Below, one piece after another: positions 35,001 to 46,786 of a stretch of DNA of 64,000 bases (the first letter of the stretch is position 1; the number at the start of each line of letters is the position of its first letter). A program made the translations under genes and the position numbers. The notes under the pieces are model-generated. The model was given only the letters and a program-made list of their open reading frames with translations. It was not told where the DNA came from and did no database searches. The stretch comes from Ustilaginoidea virens (taxonomy: Eukaryota > Ascomycota > Sordariomycetes > Hypocreales > Clavicipitaceae). The stretch covers positions 4,092,001 through 4,156,000 of the forward strand of contig NC_057320.1 in assembly GCF_000687475.1 (NCBI RefSeq). Direction: 5' to 3'.

Positions 35001-36800
35001 CTATTTACTATTCTTACAGACTATAAGAATCTAGAGTATTTTATTCGACCCTATAAAATATTAGAATGGTAGGCTAAATAGGCCGAAATACTAGCGCTCT
35101 TTAATTTCTATCTTTAGTATAGGCCAAGGTCGTAGGCTTAATGCCTTAATATACTATCTCGATAGGAATAAGAAGCTAGCAATATAATACTAAAGATTAG
35201 CTAGATCTTAAAATTACTATCGATTTTAGTACTCTATTTAGACTTAACTACCGAACTAGTTCCCATAACTATACCTTTAGGATTTAGCTTACCTAATAGC
35301 TTATGCATTTTCGCCGACTCCTACCTCTAGGCACTCTAAGATCATACTATAGCCGAGGATAAAATATATAAGGCATACTAGGTAGTAATAGCGAAAGGCG
35401 AGAGATACTTTCTAATTAAGGCTTCAATAAAGGAATAAATTATAGATTATACCTTAAATGCCTATAGCGCGCTTCTCTACCGGGGGCAGATATAGCTCCC
35501 TTCTTTTAAACCCTTAACCACTATAGTTATACAGTAATGCTATGAATTACCTACTGTAGGCTATCTAGAGAAGAATACTATATTCTAGTTATTATATCGA
35601 GACTACTACTTCGATAATATATCTTTAGCGGTAGCGAGATATATTTAGAATTGCCGATACTATAGGGCATATAAGAGCTAATAATTGCGCTAGGGCCTAC
35701 TATAGCTATTACCTATCCTAGACCGATTTTAGTTATAGATTTCTATCGATTTTATGATAGATCTTCCTATATATAATATATCTAACCTGCGATTCCTTAT
35801 AGTTATTACTAATCGCCTATCGAAGTATATCTAGCTTAAGGTAATATACTCTATAAAAGCAGAAGACTATATAGAATAGTTCCAATAGTGCTAGTAGCGT
35901 TTTTATAGGTTCCCTAAAGAAATTATTAGCGATTAAGGATCTAATTAAGTAGGATAATTTTAGACTATACTTTATAATTTAGTCGGGACCGAATAACTCC
36001 TTTTGACTATATATTACCCCTAGACCGATAGCGGTATAAAATAGATAAACTAAAAGGTCTAGGCTATCTTATATATTATAGTCTCCTTTAACTAATATAA
36101 TTAGCTAAAATACCTTATAGTATGCTAACTAGCGTTAAATAACCAGATATTATTAGTAATTAGTTTTAGTCCTAATTGGCTCTTTAATAGATTTAATATT
36201 CTAATAGTTATATTGCCTTTAGATATAATACTAAGTTTAATGACCCCGAAAGGGTAAGCTGCTTTATTCTTAGCTACCCTCTATAAGGGATAGGAAGTAG
36301 CCTAAGCCGCTATCGCCTTTATATAGTAGTAGTAGTAGGATATAATTAACCGTTTATATTATCTAGCAGAATATTTTCAAATCGGGGATTAAGTATAGCT
36401 TACCTTATATAATATTAAGATAAACCGGCCTTATAAGAAGCTCGATTAGGTCTCAGCAAAGTATATAGTTATAGCTATACTATCTTTACTTAATATTCGA
36501 CTTAATATCCTATAGGGTATTTACCTAATTTTCTATATTAATCTAATCGAATAAATAGCTTCCGACCTACTATTAAGTTAGGAGATAATCGATATATAAC
36601 CTAATCCCCTATTTATATTACCCTAGGACTCTAATCGGCTATATAAAGAATATAAAGTAGAAGAGATTTTCGCTATAAGGAATACCTAAAGTTAGGGGCG
36701 GAATTATAATATATTTATTAAATAGAAAGGATACGACTTACCTATATAGGAACCCCTAGAGAACTTCTTAGAGATAGTAGTATAAAAGGCATTTAAGGCT
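32056..36800 (+). pseudogene. Gypsy gag-pol polyprotein with chromodomain (broken)
   Basis: The frame starts at ATG 32056 (MQQLSEGI) and is interrupted by dozens of TAA/TAG codons. Recognisable parts: gag 32,060-33,100; aspartic protease near 33,230 (LIDLGCNYYSAISEKT pattern, read through changes); RT from about 34,060 (DYRALNKV, DRYPLPLI, KVDIYTAFYKIRI) with the active-site box as YLNDVLI at 34,359, one Asp lost; RNase H about 34,700-35,100; integrase zinc region from about 35,560 and the catalytic part to about 36,360; chromodomain at 36,642-36,770 (YKVEEIFAIRN ... KGYDLPI.EPLENF). Chromodomains can steer integration to methylated-histone chromatin; that fits its location in a transposon block. 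No protein can be made from this copy. Confidence 0.88.
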
Positions 36801-36869
36801 AAATAGGGGGATATTTAGATACATAATAGACCTATACAGCTTTAGGATCGGATTTTAGACCTATAACCT

Positions 36870-39020
36870 TAATATTATCTAATAATATAAAAAAAAAAAA
36901 AAAAAAAAAAACTAATCTTTTTCGTTTTTAGTAAAGTAATCTAGCAAGTTTTAGTATTTATCTTTTATTTCTTAGCAATTTTAGCCCCGCTCCTATATTT
37001 CTTAATTCCTACTGCCCTTACTACTTTTACCCTTATCGGCATTCTTTTACCTCCCTATAGGATTCAGTAGGGGGGTATATAGGGGAAGGGGAGGGACTAT
37101 AGGATAATAGGGCAGGAAAAGTAGTAGCGGCATCAGCAGTATAGTTGGCGGATACTAATTAGGTATAGTATGGCTTAGGTACCTATAATGGGGCGTAATA
37201 GGTCTAGGGGGATATACTTATAATGCCGGGCCGGTAGTAATAGAACCGGCCTTAGCTTACGGTGCGGTTGTCGGTATAAGGGCCTAAGGCGAGGCTATAC
37301 TGGCATATAGGGAGGACGCTAACTAAGGGGAAGTAGGCGGAGTATAGGGCGTAGGTATGGCGGGGGTGACCTAATATATGAAGCTAGTTATCGCCTCTAC
37401 TATAATCTATATATCTTATTATTGCTCTATAAGTAGTTATATAATAGGAGCTATAGAGTTGCCGCTAGCCTATCGGGATTTAGTAGACGAGGTAGAGGGA
37501 ATAATAGTTATTATAGGCATAGTAGGAATTAACCCGCTGATATTAACAGCCGGGGTATACGCGGAAAGGGCCGTTATAATATGCTCTTACGCTATAGCCT
37601 ATAGTTTATCCTATTAACGATATAGCGTATTAAACTTAGGGCGAAGATAGGCCTTTCGGCCTGGGATATCTCCTACTTTCGGACGGGCGGCCTCCTTAAT
37701 GCTTTATTTCTTTTATACTATACGGACGATGCGCTTTATTACCCGCCGCAATTAGGGGTTTATCGATATTATATACTCGCACTAGATATATATTTTATAT
37801 TTCTAATGGTATCGAATATAAGCCTAAGAGCGATTGGACTATATATAGACGATATATTCTCCAGTATCTATAGTATACTATGTATAGGCGATATAGGTAT
37901 ATTCTACCTCCTCGATATTATTAGTATTTAATCCTTTAGAATCCCTCTAGATAAGGAACTCTCTTATAGTATACTTCTTTCGTGATTACCGATATAACGA
38001 TCTAGTAGTAGGTAAAGGCAGTATTTTCCTCGCATGCAAAGGTATTTAGGGCATAAATATAGACGAGGAGGGAGCTGATAGTACTCTAGATGGGGTCTTA
38101 GGCGTAATAGCTATCGAAAAAGAAGTTTTTATTAGTATTACCCCTATCGATAATGGGACTTTTATATAAAAAGGGGCGGGAGAATATAAGGGGGATAATA
38201 GGGCCCCTATATTAGGCGATAAGGGCTCTACTAAACTTTCGTTATTATTGGAAATAATAATAAGCTTAAAGCTAGGGGGGGAAATATGCGACTATCCTAA
38301 AGAGGGTATAAACTATAGCAGCTGCAATAGCGTTTCTGGCTAGGAACCTCCTTTGCGCTTAGCACTTCTAAGGTCTTTAGCAGATGCTAAGGATAGACCT
38401 AATAGGGTTATAAGAGGGCCCTAGGCAATAGGCGTATTCCTATCTATTAGTCCTCTAGACGATATAGCGATAAATCCAACGTAATAGCAAACAGGGGGGG
38501 GACCTGAATATCTATTAGTACTGGACGATTTACTATGCAGACCTAATACGAACGATTTAGGAACTTTCGATAGCGCAACTCTATTAGCAGGGACGATTCT
38601 CATAATAGTAGTAATACTGTAGACTTACTATTAGGAATAATGGCCTTGATGATAGTAGGCATAGGGATAGAGAGAGAGAAGAAAAAGTATAAAAGAGAAA
38701 TAGATAAAAGAAGAAGCCTTAATATAAATAGATTCCTAACTAACAGCTGGCAATAAAATTTTTCTGCTCTGCGATAGCTGCGATATAGTTCCTTTTAGCT
38801 GATAGCACTACGACCGGCTTCGATAAGATTCCATTACGTCTACTTAAAGCATACTGACTCTAGTCTATACTATATTCATATCGGTTATATATTGGTATAT
38901 CTACGCGCCCGATTGTTATCCTATATATCTAATTAAGGTTATTTTCGAGGGCTATAAGAGGTCTTAATTAGGGGGCGATATATAAAGGGGATGATTTTAG
39001 ATAGTTTATTTTTCTAATTC
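36870..39020. other. Unexplained 2.1-kb segment between Gypsy chromodomain and 3' LTR
   Basis: The chromovirus coding part ends near 36,800, after which a 22-A tract (36,889-36,910) and about 2.1 kb precede the purine tract. It has runs of purine-rich sequence on the plus strand and only short frames (for example 37378-37617 plus, 38421-38603 minus). I recognise nothing in it. It might be a decayed extra gene, an antisense frame or captured DNA. Confidence 0.4.
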
Positions 39021-39040
39021 CGAGGAGGAGGAGGGGGGTA

Positions 39041-39284
39041 TATTATAGGCTCGGGCTACGCCCGCGCTATAATATAGCTAGGACTCGGGCTATGCCTATA
39101 TCTAGCCTAAGAAGGGCAATAGACGGAGTCACGGGACTATACTAGGACTCCGATATATGTCATAATCGGGATATAAATAGACTAGATAGAAGGTTCCTAC
39201 TTGGATCCTTTTCTTTCCTCTTTAGTCTATTTAATATATATTATTAACGCCTATTTGTAGTCGCCCTAGGGCCAGTCTTTTACA
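39041..39284 (+). repeat. 3' LTR of the Gypsy element
   Basis: 244 bp, same length as the 5' copy, beginning TATTATAGG where the 5' copy has TGTCACGGG. Differences between the two copies that I checked are all transitions, in both directions. Confidence 0.93.
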
Positions 39285-39289
39285 CAAAT

Positions 39290-39789
39290 TGTACTAATTA
39301 GGAAGGCAGATAACCTATTCCATTGAACAGTTATACTACTAACTAATTAGAAGAACGATGTAGACCTCTTCTACTTTTATCTATTACGAAGGAAGAAAAC
39401 ATACTGACTATCACGATCTTTAAAGATACCCTCAGTATATATAGGAGGCGGCTAACCTATTCCGTTAAACAGTCACTTGCTTACTATAGGAGGCAAATAA
39501 CCCATTCCGTTAAACGGTTATTTTACTAACTAACCCCTTCTTTTCTTTCTTTTATCCCTATAGATACCCCTATAGATAAAAGCCCTCTTATATTCTTTGC
39601 AACAATCTTATAAGGCACGGATCTTATACTCCTTATAAGATCGAATCTTATACTCCTTATAAGAGTAAATCTTGCACTCTTTGCAATACATCCCCCCCCC
39701 CCCCTTTTTCTCTCGAACCCTCCTCTTAATACTATAGCACGATTACGATCATTAATATTACAACCGGCATTACCTAAAAGGCTATAACG
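39290..39789 (+). other. Copia A leader with direct repeats
   Basis: Untranslated leader of Copia A continuing after the Gypsy insert. It holds three copies of a unit with CAGATAACCTATTCC / CAAATAACCCATTCCG followed by TTAAACRGT (about 39305, 39447 and 39487) and three copies of CTTATACTCCTTATAAGA-like sequence (39,605-39,680). Their role is unknown. Confidence 0.6.
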
Positions 39790-42700
39790 ATTTGCCCCCT
39801 TACTCGATAACAATTAGGCCACTATAATAGAGCCAGTTACCCCTAATACTACTACCGTAGCATTATACAACCGCCTAGCCTTTTTGATCTATACCTATAA
39901 GAAGGATTATATTATTAACGACGACCTATAGGAACTATTCCACGAAGACTATAGTGAATGGGATGAACAACTATTCAACCGCATTAATCCTCTATTCCTA
40001 CGCGAATTCCGCATATACCTATGGGATCACAGCATATATATCAGAGCATTAGGCTCCATTATAATACCCACCTTAATAGAATGCCTTTAATAACAATAGA
40101 ACCCTAAATAGCCTTAAGAAGAGATCGACCGTTAGCTAGGCCGTAAGATATTCCAGTCACGACTCAACCCTTATAGGGAAGCATTAGTATCTATCGGCAA
40201 TTTCAATAAGGAAGTTATAGGCTTACGGAATTTATTACGAGTACCTACTATAATAAGGCCCTTAAGAAGATCCTCACAAGCCTTAATATTAAAGGACTTC
40301 GCAATACTAAGGGTGGCCCGATCATAGTTATAACAACCTATTATTCCCCCCTCTATATCGAAAAAGCCTTTTGCCCCTACCCCTACCGAAGAAGAAAGGG
40401 GCCAGTCCTAACAACAAAAAGGGAAGATGCCTATTTACAATAGGTCGCTATTCGAAACAGGGGAAAGCTCCCGCCAATAACAATATATAACGGCCGACGA
40501 AGACTATAGCCCGACCGATCAAATACTTCACCTTAGGGGTTATACCCCTAGCCGGGCTAGACGAGGCGGCTATCTTAATGCCCCTCGAGGTTATAATATG
40601 CCTAATAGAGGTCGGGTTATAGGCCCCAATAATATACTTCCTTCAATAGAGGACCCCGATAATAATACCCTCCAAGCTAATACCGCTAATGCCGCCCGTA
40701 ATACTAGATATTAGGCCTAAACGCCTCACCCGATAATACCAAAAATAGGCACAGCACCTAGCCCTTCCCATCAATATCGGCCTACCTAGGCCGATAAACG
40801 GACCGTCTTAACGGGAGGACCGGTAAACCTAGACCGACCCAGGTTATAGGATAACTTAGCTAAAGCTCCCGCCAGCCTACCGCAAGGCTACCGATAAGCT
40901 GTTTTAGAATACCCTTTAGAATACCCTTAAGAAGACTATACCTAGAAAGCCTATATAGAGGCCAGGTTTAGCTAAGAAGATTATTCCCAAACCAGATTTA
41001 ATAATATATCGAAGAAGATATCTAACCTCTTATATAGCTATCGTATAGAGGATAGATATAGCGGCAAAATAGATGACTTTATTATACTAAAAGTTATCTC
41101 TTTCAAGAGTAAATACCGCCTATTAAGATTACCCGATAATACATTCGCCAGAACCTTCTAAATTATACTAATCGGCGATACTAAGATATATTACTTTAAT
41201 AATATCGAATGCATTTATAATACCCTTACTTTTGACGATATAGTCCGCAAATTTAAGAGCCATTTCGAAAATAAGAGCACAAAGCAATTCTATTTATACT
41301 GCTAGAATAAAATAACGCTCCAATCAACTATCGCGAAATATCCCGATAAGTCAAAGCTAGAATGCCTTAATATCCTATTAGAAGAACTTTAACGCCTATA
41401 TTATAGTCTTTTTCCCCCCTTTATAGCTAATACAGAGCTTCACCAACAAGTCCTTAATGCTATAAGGGATACCCCTAAGTATAGCCAGGCACTATATCGA
41501 TATGCCCCTACATTCGAAGGCCTCGCCGCTGACCTATAGCGATCCCTTTCTATCTATAAGACTACCCATATGACTTAATAGCATCATTTCCTTTAATAAT
41601 AGCCTTAGCAATATCAGGATATTAAAGATATTAATATCGCTAATAATATAGCGTTATTTATAGATCGTAGATACAGTTAATCCCACAACCGGTATTAACG
41701 CCCCTAATAATACGGACCCCCTTAACGCCGTTTTAGCCTATATCAATAGTATCAATAATAGAATCGTGCCCTTTCCAATAGGCCCCGTCAAAGATATTGC
41801 TTCATTTGCAATAAAACAGGGTATTAGTTATCTAACTACTCTACTAAAGAGCAATAAGAATTAAAGGACCGATAGATAAAGAACCGATCCCACCATACTG
41901 CCCCTAATAATAAGAAATTCCGTATTTTCTTATAGGAATATAAAGAGCCCGGGCCCTAAGGCCTTAAAGAAGAAGACACAAAGGCTAACCTTAATAATAT
42001 TATCGGTAATATTAAAATAATAATAGCAGGGGATATATAATAGGATGCAGAGAATACTACCACACCGCAAATTACAGCTACTTAGTATTTCCTAGCCCCT
42101 AGTAACGACCCGTCACTAACATCATCTATCGAGATATTATAAGCCCTATAAGATAAATCGTGCCAATACGCCTTTTTATAAATTAACCCCTTCCGAATGC
42201 CCTTACCACCACTAGACTATAATTCTGCCTTTCTAAAAGAAGAACGCTACGGTGACTATACCTTCCGCGGAATCCTACCGGATACTAGCGCTTTAGGCCT
42301 ATCAATAGTAGGCCTAGGTTAAGCAAAGGCCCTAATGCGATTAATAAAGACCCTAACTATCGAGACGATTAATAAAAAGTATATAATAAACTTTAGCGTA
42401 AGCTCTGCCACATCTTCTGGTATACTAAATATCCTAATAATATTCGGCAATATCCCCTTTTACATCCTTAATAGCAGTACCCCCTTCCTTTATTCTATTA
42501 CGGATATAGATAGGATAGGTATAAAGCTTAATAATATTAATAACCTATTAATCTAAAGGGATACTAAGGTTCCAATTATTAAGAAATAGGGACATCTATA
42601 GTGGACTCTTAATGCCATAGATACCGCAGCCTTCCACCTATCATTATAGCAAATCCGTTAGTTATATTATTGCTTCAGGCATCCTTCTATTGATAGGCTT

Positions 42701-45617
42701 GCAAAAGTGCTGCAAAGAGCCGGCCATAATGATATTAACCGCAGTATTATCGAAAGCATTACCTACATATGCCATTAATACTAAATAAACGCAAAGGCAC
42801 CCAGCCGATTTAAATTCACACTTAAGGATAACCACCAATTTAACTATAAGATAATTGTAGATATCCTTTACCTTAATAATCGGCCGGTATTACATATTGT
42901 GGATGCCGCAATAGGCTTCTAGGCAGCTAGGTTCCTTAATCTATAAAGATAGAAGGCCCGAGATGTTTAGAATGCCCTTAAGGAATACTAAATTAATACT
43001 TACTTTAGCCCACCGGATTAAATAGTTTATAATGCCAGACCTAATTTCGCCTCTACTGAATTTCGCTATAATACCCAGCTTCTATCTATTAATATAAATA
43101 AAATCCCTATAGAAGCCCACAATAGTATTGGCAAGGTCGAGAGATATTACGCCCTATTACGCCGAGCCTATACTATCATTAATAATGAAGTAGGCGATTT
43201 AATAATAAAGGAATAGAAATTATAGCTTGCTATAAAAGCTATTAATAACTCTGCTGGACCTAACAGTCTAGTACCTATATTATTAGTCTTTAGAGTATAT
43301 CCTCGACTTATAGATAACTCACCGCCCAGTTTATCAGTATTATAACGCGCCTTAATATTACGAAAGGCTACTAATGAAGCTAGGAAATATCTCGCTAAGC
43401 GATAGGTTCGCAATACCTTCGCCTAACGGAACGGCTTAGATACACAGCCTATCCACTAACTACCCCTATAATCAGATATACAGGTATAAAAAGAAAAAGG
43501 TAGATAGCACAGGCCGTACCGGCTAATTAGCCTCGATAGTAAGACCTATATCGTATAAATACCTTATGGCCCCATTAAATTCCAGTCGATAGTCGTTAAG
43601 CCTTATAATAACCCTACTGCCAACAATCTTAAAGATATCCTCTATACTAAAGGCCCGGCCCGCCCTAGCAGGCTAGAAGTCAGGATACTAGCTGCAGCCG
43701 CACCTCTAGCCGCGATAATACCTACAGCCGAGACATTATCGCCGACCCCTAATAGACTACCTATAGCTGAGATATTATTATCGCTAACCCCTAACCCAGC
43801 TAAGATACTAGCGTTACGGCCAGTATTACTATCACCATTACCAATAAAGGTAGTATCTAACGTTATAATTAATAAGGACCAAGAAGAGGCTCTTATTAAT
43901 ACTATCGCTTCTAGTACTATTATTAATACCTCTTTCCTAACTGCAAAAAAGCAAGCCGACCTATAGCTTATTAGTTAATTATGCCGGAAAAGAAAGATTA
44001 TAACCCTAAGAGACCCTTTCGAATAGTCTGACCATATAAAAGTAGAAGTATTATAGGCCCGCGATATATTCCGATTTATTACCTTTAATATCGGTAAATA
44101 TAGAGCCTAATATTTCTTTAACTTACGTATAGTACGAGAGATTAAGGGCAAAGGCATAGATACGCTATATAAGAAATCACGACTTATCATACAAGGTCAT
44201 AGTAATAATGAAAAGCAATTAATATTGACTTAGTCCCCTACAATCTAACGGGCTAGTCAACGGTTACTTATATCATTGGCCCTATTACTATAACGCTCTT
44301 ATAGCTTATTCCTCTGGATATATAATATCATACAGACTTACGTGCAGTTATCTACCACCCTTAATAGATCGATTATCGCCAAACTACTTAAGCAGATAGC
44401 ATATCAATACCCCGATAATACGATTATAGAAGTAGTAAAGCTACTATATAGAATAGCTAAGGCAGGCACCCACTAGTGGGCGATATACTTCCGGCACCAT
44501 CGCGAGAAGTTAGGTATAACCACATCCACCTATGACCCCTATTTGCTGATATCTGCCGGCAATAACCGCACTAATGATACTGACGTTCCTAACCGTACTA
44601 GCGATACCATATGCTTTAGTATCGTAGGTATACAGACTAATGATACCCTCGGCCTAAGTAATAATACCTTTTTCCAATAGGAAGAATTAGAGCTTACTAA
44701 GGCAGGCTTTAACGCTAAGCCTAAGATAAGGCTATTACCAACCGTACCCCTAATATTCAACGGATATATACTAACGGTCACTACCGACGGCATAATGACG
44801 TTATACTAGAAAGGTCAAAGCATAAAGATCACGACCATCAATAAGAATACGCCTACAGCCTAGCATAATTATATCGAGCAACGCGCTTGCAATGCTTATA
44901 TAGCTACGGTCTGCTAGCCCGAGGCATCTTTTGACCTATCTGTCGCGGCATAATACTAGCAACCTAACCCTAACGATATCGCGAGGTTGAATAAGCGCCT
45001 TTAATAGCAATACGATAACTAGGATCGTGGCTTACGGTATATCAATCTAGCCCTTACTACAGCTAAACTCTTTATATTTATTAACGGATCCTTTGCTAAT
45101 AATAAAGATTTAAGCTCCCAGATTGGCTATATCATTATACTAGGGAACGAAGAGGATAACCCTATAGATAATGCCTTTCTACTAACCGGTAATATCGTTA
45201 CTTACAGCTCTACAAAAAGTAAGCGTGTAATGCGCAGCGCACTTGCTTCGGAGCTGTATAGTATAGTATAAGGGGTCGATATTGCATATACGATAGGCAC
45301 GACCCTTAATATAATTACTAGCAGGCTGGGATTGCCAAAGATCCCTACCGTTATATATATAGACTCGTTTTTACTATACGAATGCCTTATCAAGCTAGGC
45401 ACTATAAAGGAGAAAAGGCTCATAATAGATATTATAGCCTTACGATAGTTATACGAGCGCCGGGAGATATATAAGATCCGCTAGATCAACGGGAATGATA
45501 ATCTCGCCGATATAATGACTAAGGGAACGCCTAATAAAGCCCTTAAGACCTTCGTTGACTATAATAAGGCTGTAATACGTATAGAAGGGTGGGTAAAGAG
45601 GCCGATTAATATCTAAC
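39790..45617 (+). pseudogene. Copia A gag-pol polyprotein (broken)
   Basis: Plus-strand frames read as a Copia polyprotein with stops mainly at Gln/Trp codons. Gag spans about 39,890-41,900; its zinc knuckle at 41,798 reads CFICNKTGY, with the His and last Cys positions changed to Tyr (CAC/TGC to TAC). Integrase is about 42,620-43,450 (HIVDAAIGF.AARFLNL; GKVERYYALLRRAY). RT is about 44,040-44,830, with the active-site box as VGIQTNDTLGL near 44,627. RNase H is 45,060-45,560 (FINGSFANNKDLSSQIGYII; VMRSALASELYSIV; DNLADIMTKGTPNKALKT). Copia order (integrase before RT) separates it from the Gypsy inserted in it. It cannot encode a working protein. Confidence 0.85.
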
Positions 45618-45920
45618 TGCGTTTAGAAGGTATTGGTGATATTATAGGTGGCAAGTGTGTGGATTTTCCTATGTTCAATATTGTGTGCATTTGCTACTTT
45701 TATTTGCTGCTTTTACTGCGTTTACTGCTGCACCTTTTTGCCCCTTTGTTTTGGCTGCGATATTCAATATACCGGTTGTACGGTATAATGCCGGCCGCGC
45801 GGCGCGACAACATTATCGCCGGCACAACCTGCCGAGACCGCGCCGCACTTTTCTTTCTATGTGTGCGCCTTACATCCTAGCGATTCCGATATTTGCTTCT
45901 ATAAAAAGGGAAGCTGCCAG
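45618..45920 (+). other. Copia A 3' untranslated segment with inverted repeat
   Basis: Between the pol stop and the 3' LTR. It is unusually GC-rich at 45,780-45,850 (GCCGGCCGCGCGGCGCG) and ends in a purine tract AAAAAGGGAAG. AGCGATTCCGATA at 45879-45891 is the exact inverse of TATCGGAATCGCT at 45921-45933, the first bases of the LTR. Confidence 0.7.
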
Positions 45921-46250
45921 TATCGGAATCGCTATTGCAAGGTGCCCAATTGGGCATATTGCGACGAATGTGCCGCGCACACCCGTTACGCATAATGTGG
46001 CCACTTTTGCCCCTATGCCCCTGAGCCCGGTAGGGCACGCGGGCAGTCCGGCCCGACCGCGCCGATGCACGTGACTACGGCACGCACAAAAAGGCCATAT
46101 CGTGTAATTACTCTTTTGCTTCCTTTCTTTCCTCTTAGTTAGTTAGTCATAATCAAAGAAGTAATCATACCTTTGACCGGTGACCTCACGGTACTTAATA
46201 CCACGCGCGCGACCCTACGTATAACTGGGTACCCCGAGTTTATATCAACA
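45921..46250 (+). repeat. 3' LTR of Copia A
   Basis: 330 bp, partner of 31225-31554; begins TATCGGAATC and ends TATATCAACA, followed by the target duplication CTTTT. Confidence 0.92.
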
Positions 46251-46255
46251 CTTTT

Positions 46256-46781
46256 ACTATCTAAAAAAAAGGGGGAAAGCTATCCTATATATACACAAAG
46301 GAGGGGTGGGCCCAGGCATCTAAAGTAGCCAGTAAGAAAGCTCCCCGTAATGCTCGCTATGCCACGTATATGATACGTCAGCAAACCCACTATATCCGGC
46401 CTTTCCAACCACCCTAACCACCGCACTAGTAACTAGCCATTACGCTAGTAGACTAACCACTACGCTAGTATACTAGCCACCACACTAGTGGACTAGCCAC
46501 CACGCTAGTGACTAACCACCACACTAGTGGACTAGCCACCACACTAGTAGGCCGCCACCACGCTAATGGGCTACCACGCTAATTTAGCAATGCCACACCT
46601 TTTTAACAAGGCCTACCTTACTTGATATACAGTAAATAATCCACTGAAAATCCTTAAGGTAAAAGGCAAAGGCCTAAGGTAAGACTACCATAAGTCTAAG
46701 AGGCGGTATAAAGGCTAGAAGGTTAGTAAACCAGTAGGGCATTAGGCCAGCAGCCTAGTAGGCTACTATAGGATTTTAACA
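46256..46781 (-). repeat. Solo LTR of Copia family B, second part
   Basis: Continues the LTR begun at 30976. It contains the CTAGT-rich minisatellite of the B LTR (about 46,410-46,580) in reverse orientation and ends GGATTTTAACA, the inverse of the LTR head TGTTAAAATCC. TGAAA follows. Confidence 0.88.
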
Positions 46782-46786
46782 TGAAA

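Larger units (their letters stand above)
31662..39284 (+). mobile_element. Chromodomain Ty3/Gypsy retrotransposon inside Copia A
   Basis: A complete element of 7,623 bp with two 244-bp LTRs (31662-31905, 39041-39284) and the 5-bp duplication CAAAT on both sides (31657-31661, 39285-39289). Order of domains is gag, protease, RT, RNase H, integrase, chromodomain, as in chromoviruses. A purine tract (about 39022-39038) precedes the 3' LTR. It sits in the untranslated leader of Copia A, so it inserted later than A. Confidence 0.93.
31225..46250 (+). mobile_element. Copia element A, interrupted by a Gypsy element
   Basis: The outer ends are two 330-bp LTRs (31225-31554 and 45921-46250), starting TGTCGGAATC (TATCGGAATC in the 3' copy) and ending TATATCAACA, flanked by the 5-bp target duplication CTTTT (31220-31224 and 46251-46255). 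Without the 7.6-kb Gypsy insert at 31662-39284 the element is about 7.4 kb. The internal part reads gag to RNase H on the plus strand, in Copia order (integrase before RT). Confidence 0.9.

Noticed and set aside
37378..37617. 79-codon plus-strand frame as a membrane protein
   Set aside because: It lies in a RIP-mutated Gypsy element; Ile/Tyr/Ser content follows from ATA/TAT-rich DNA.
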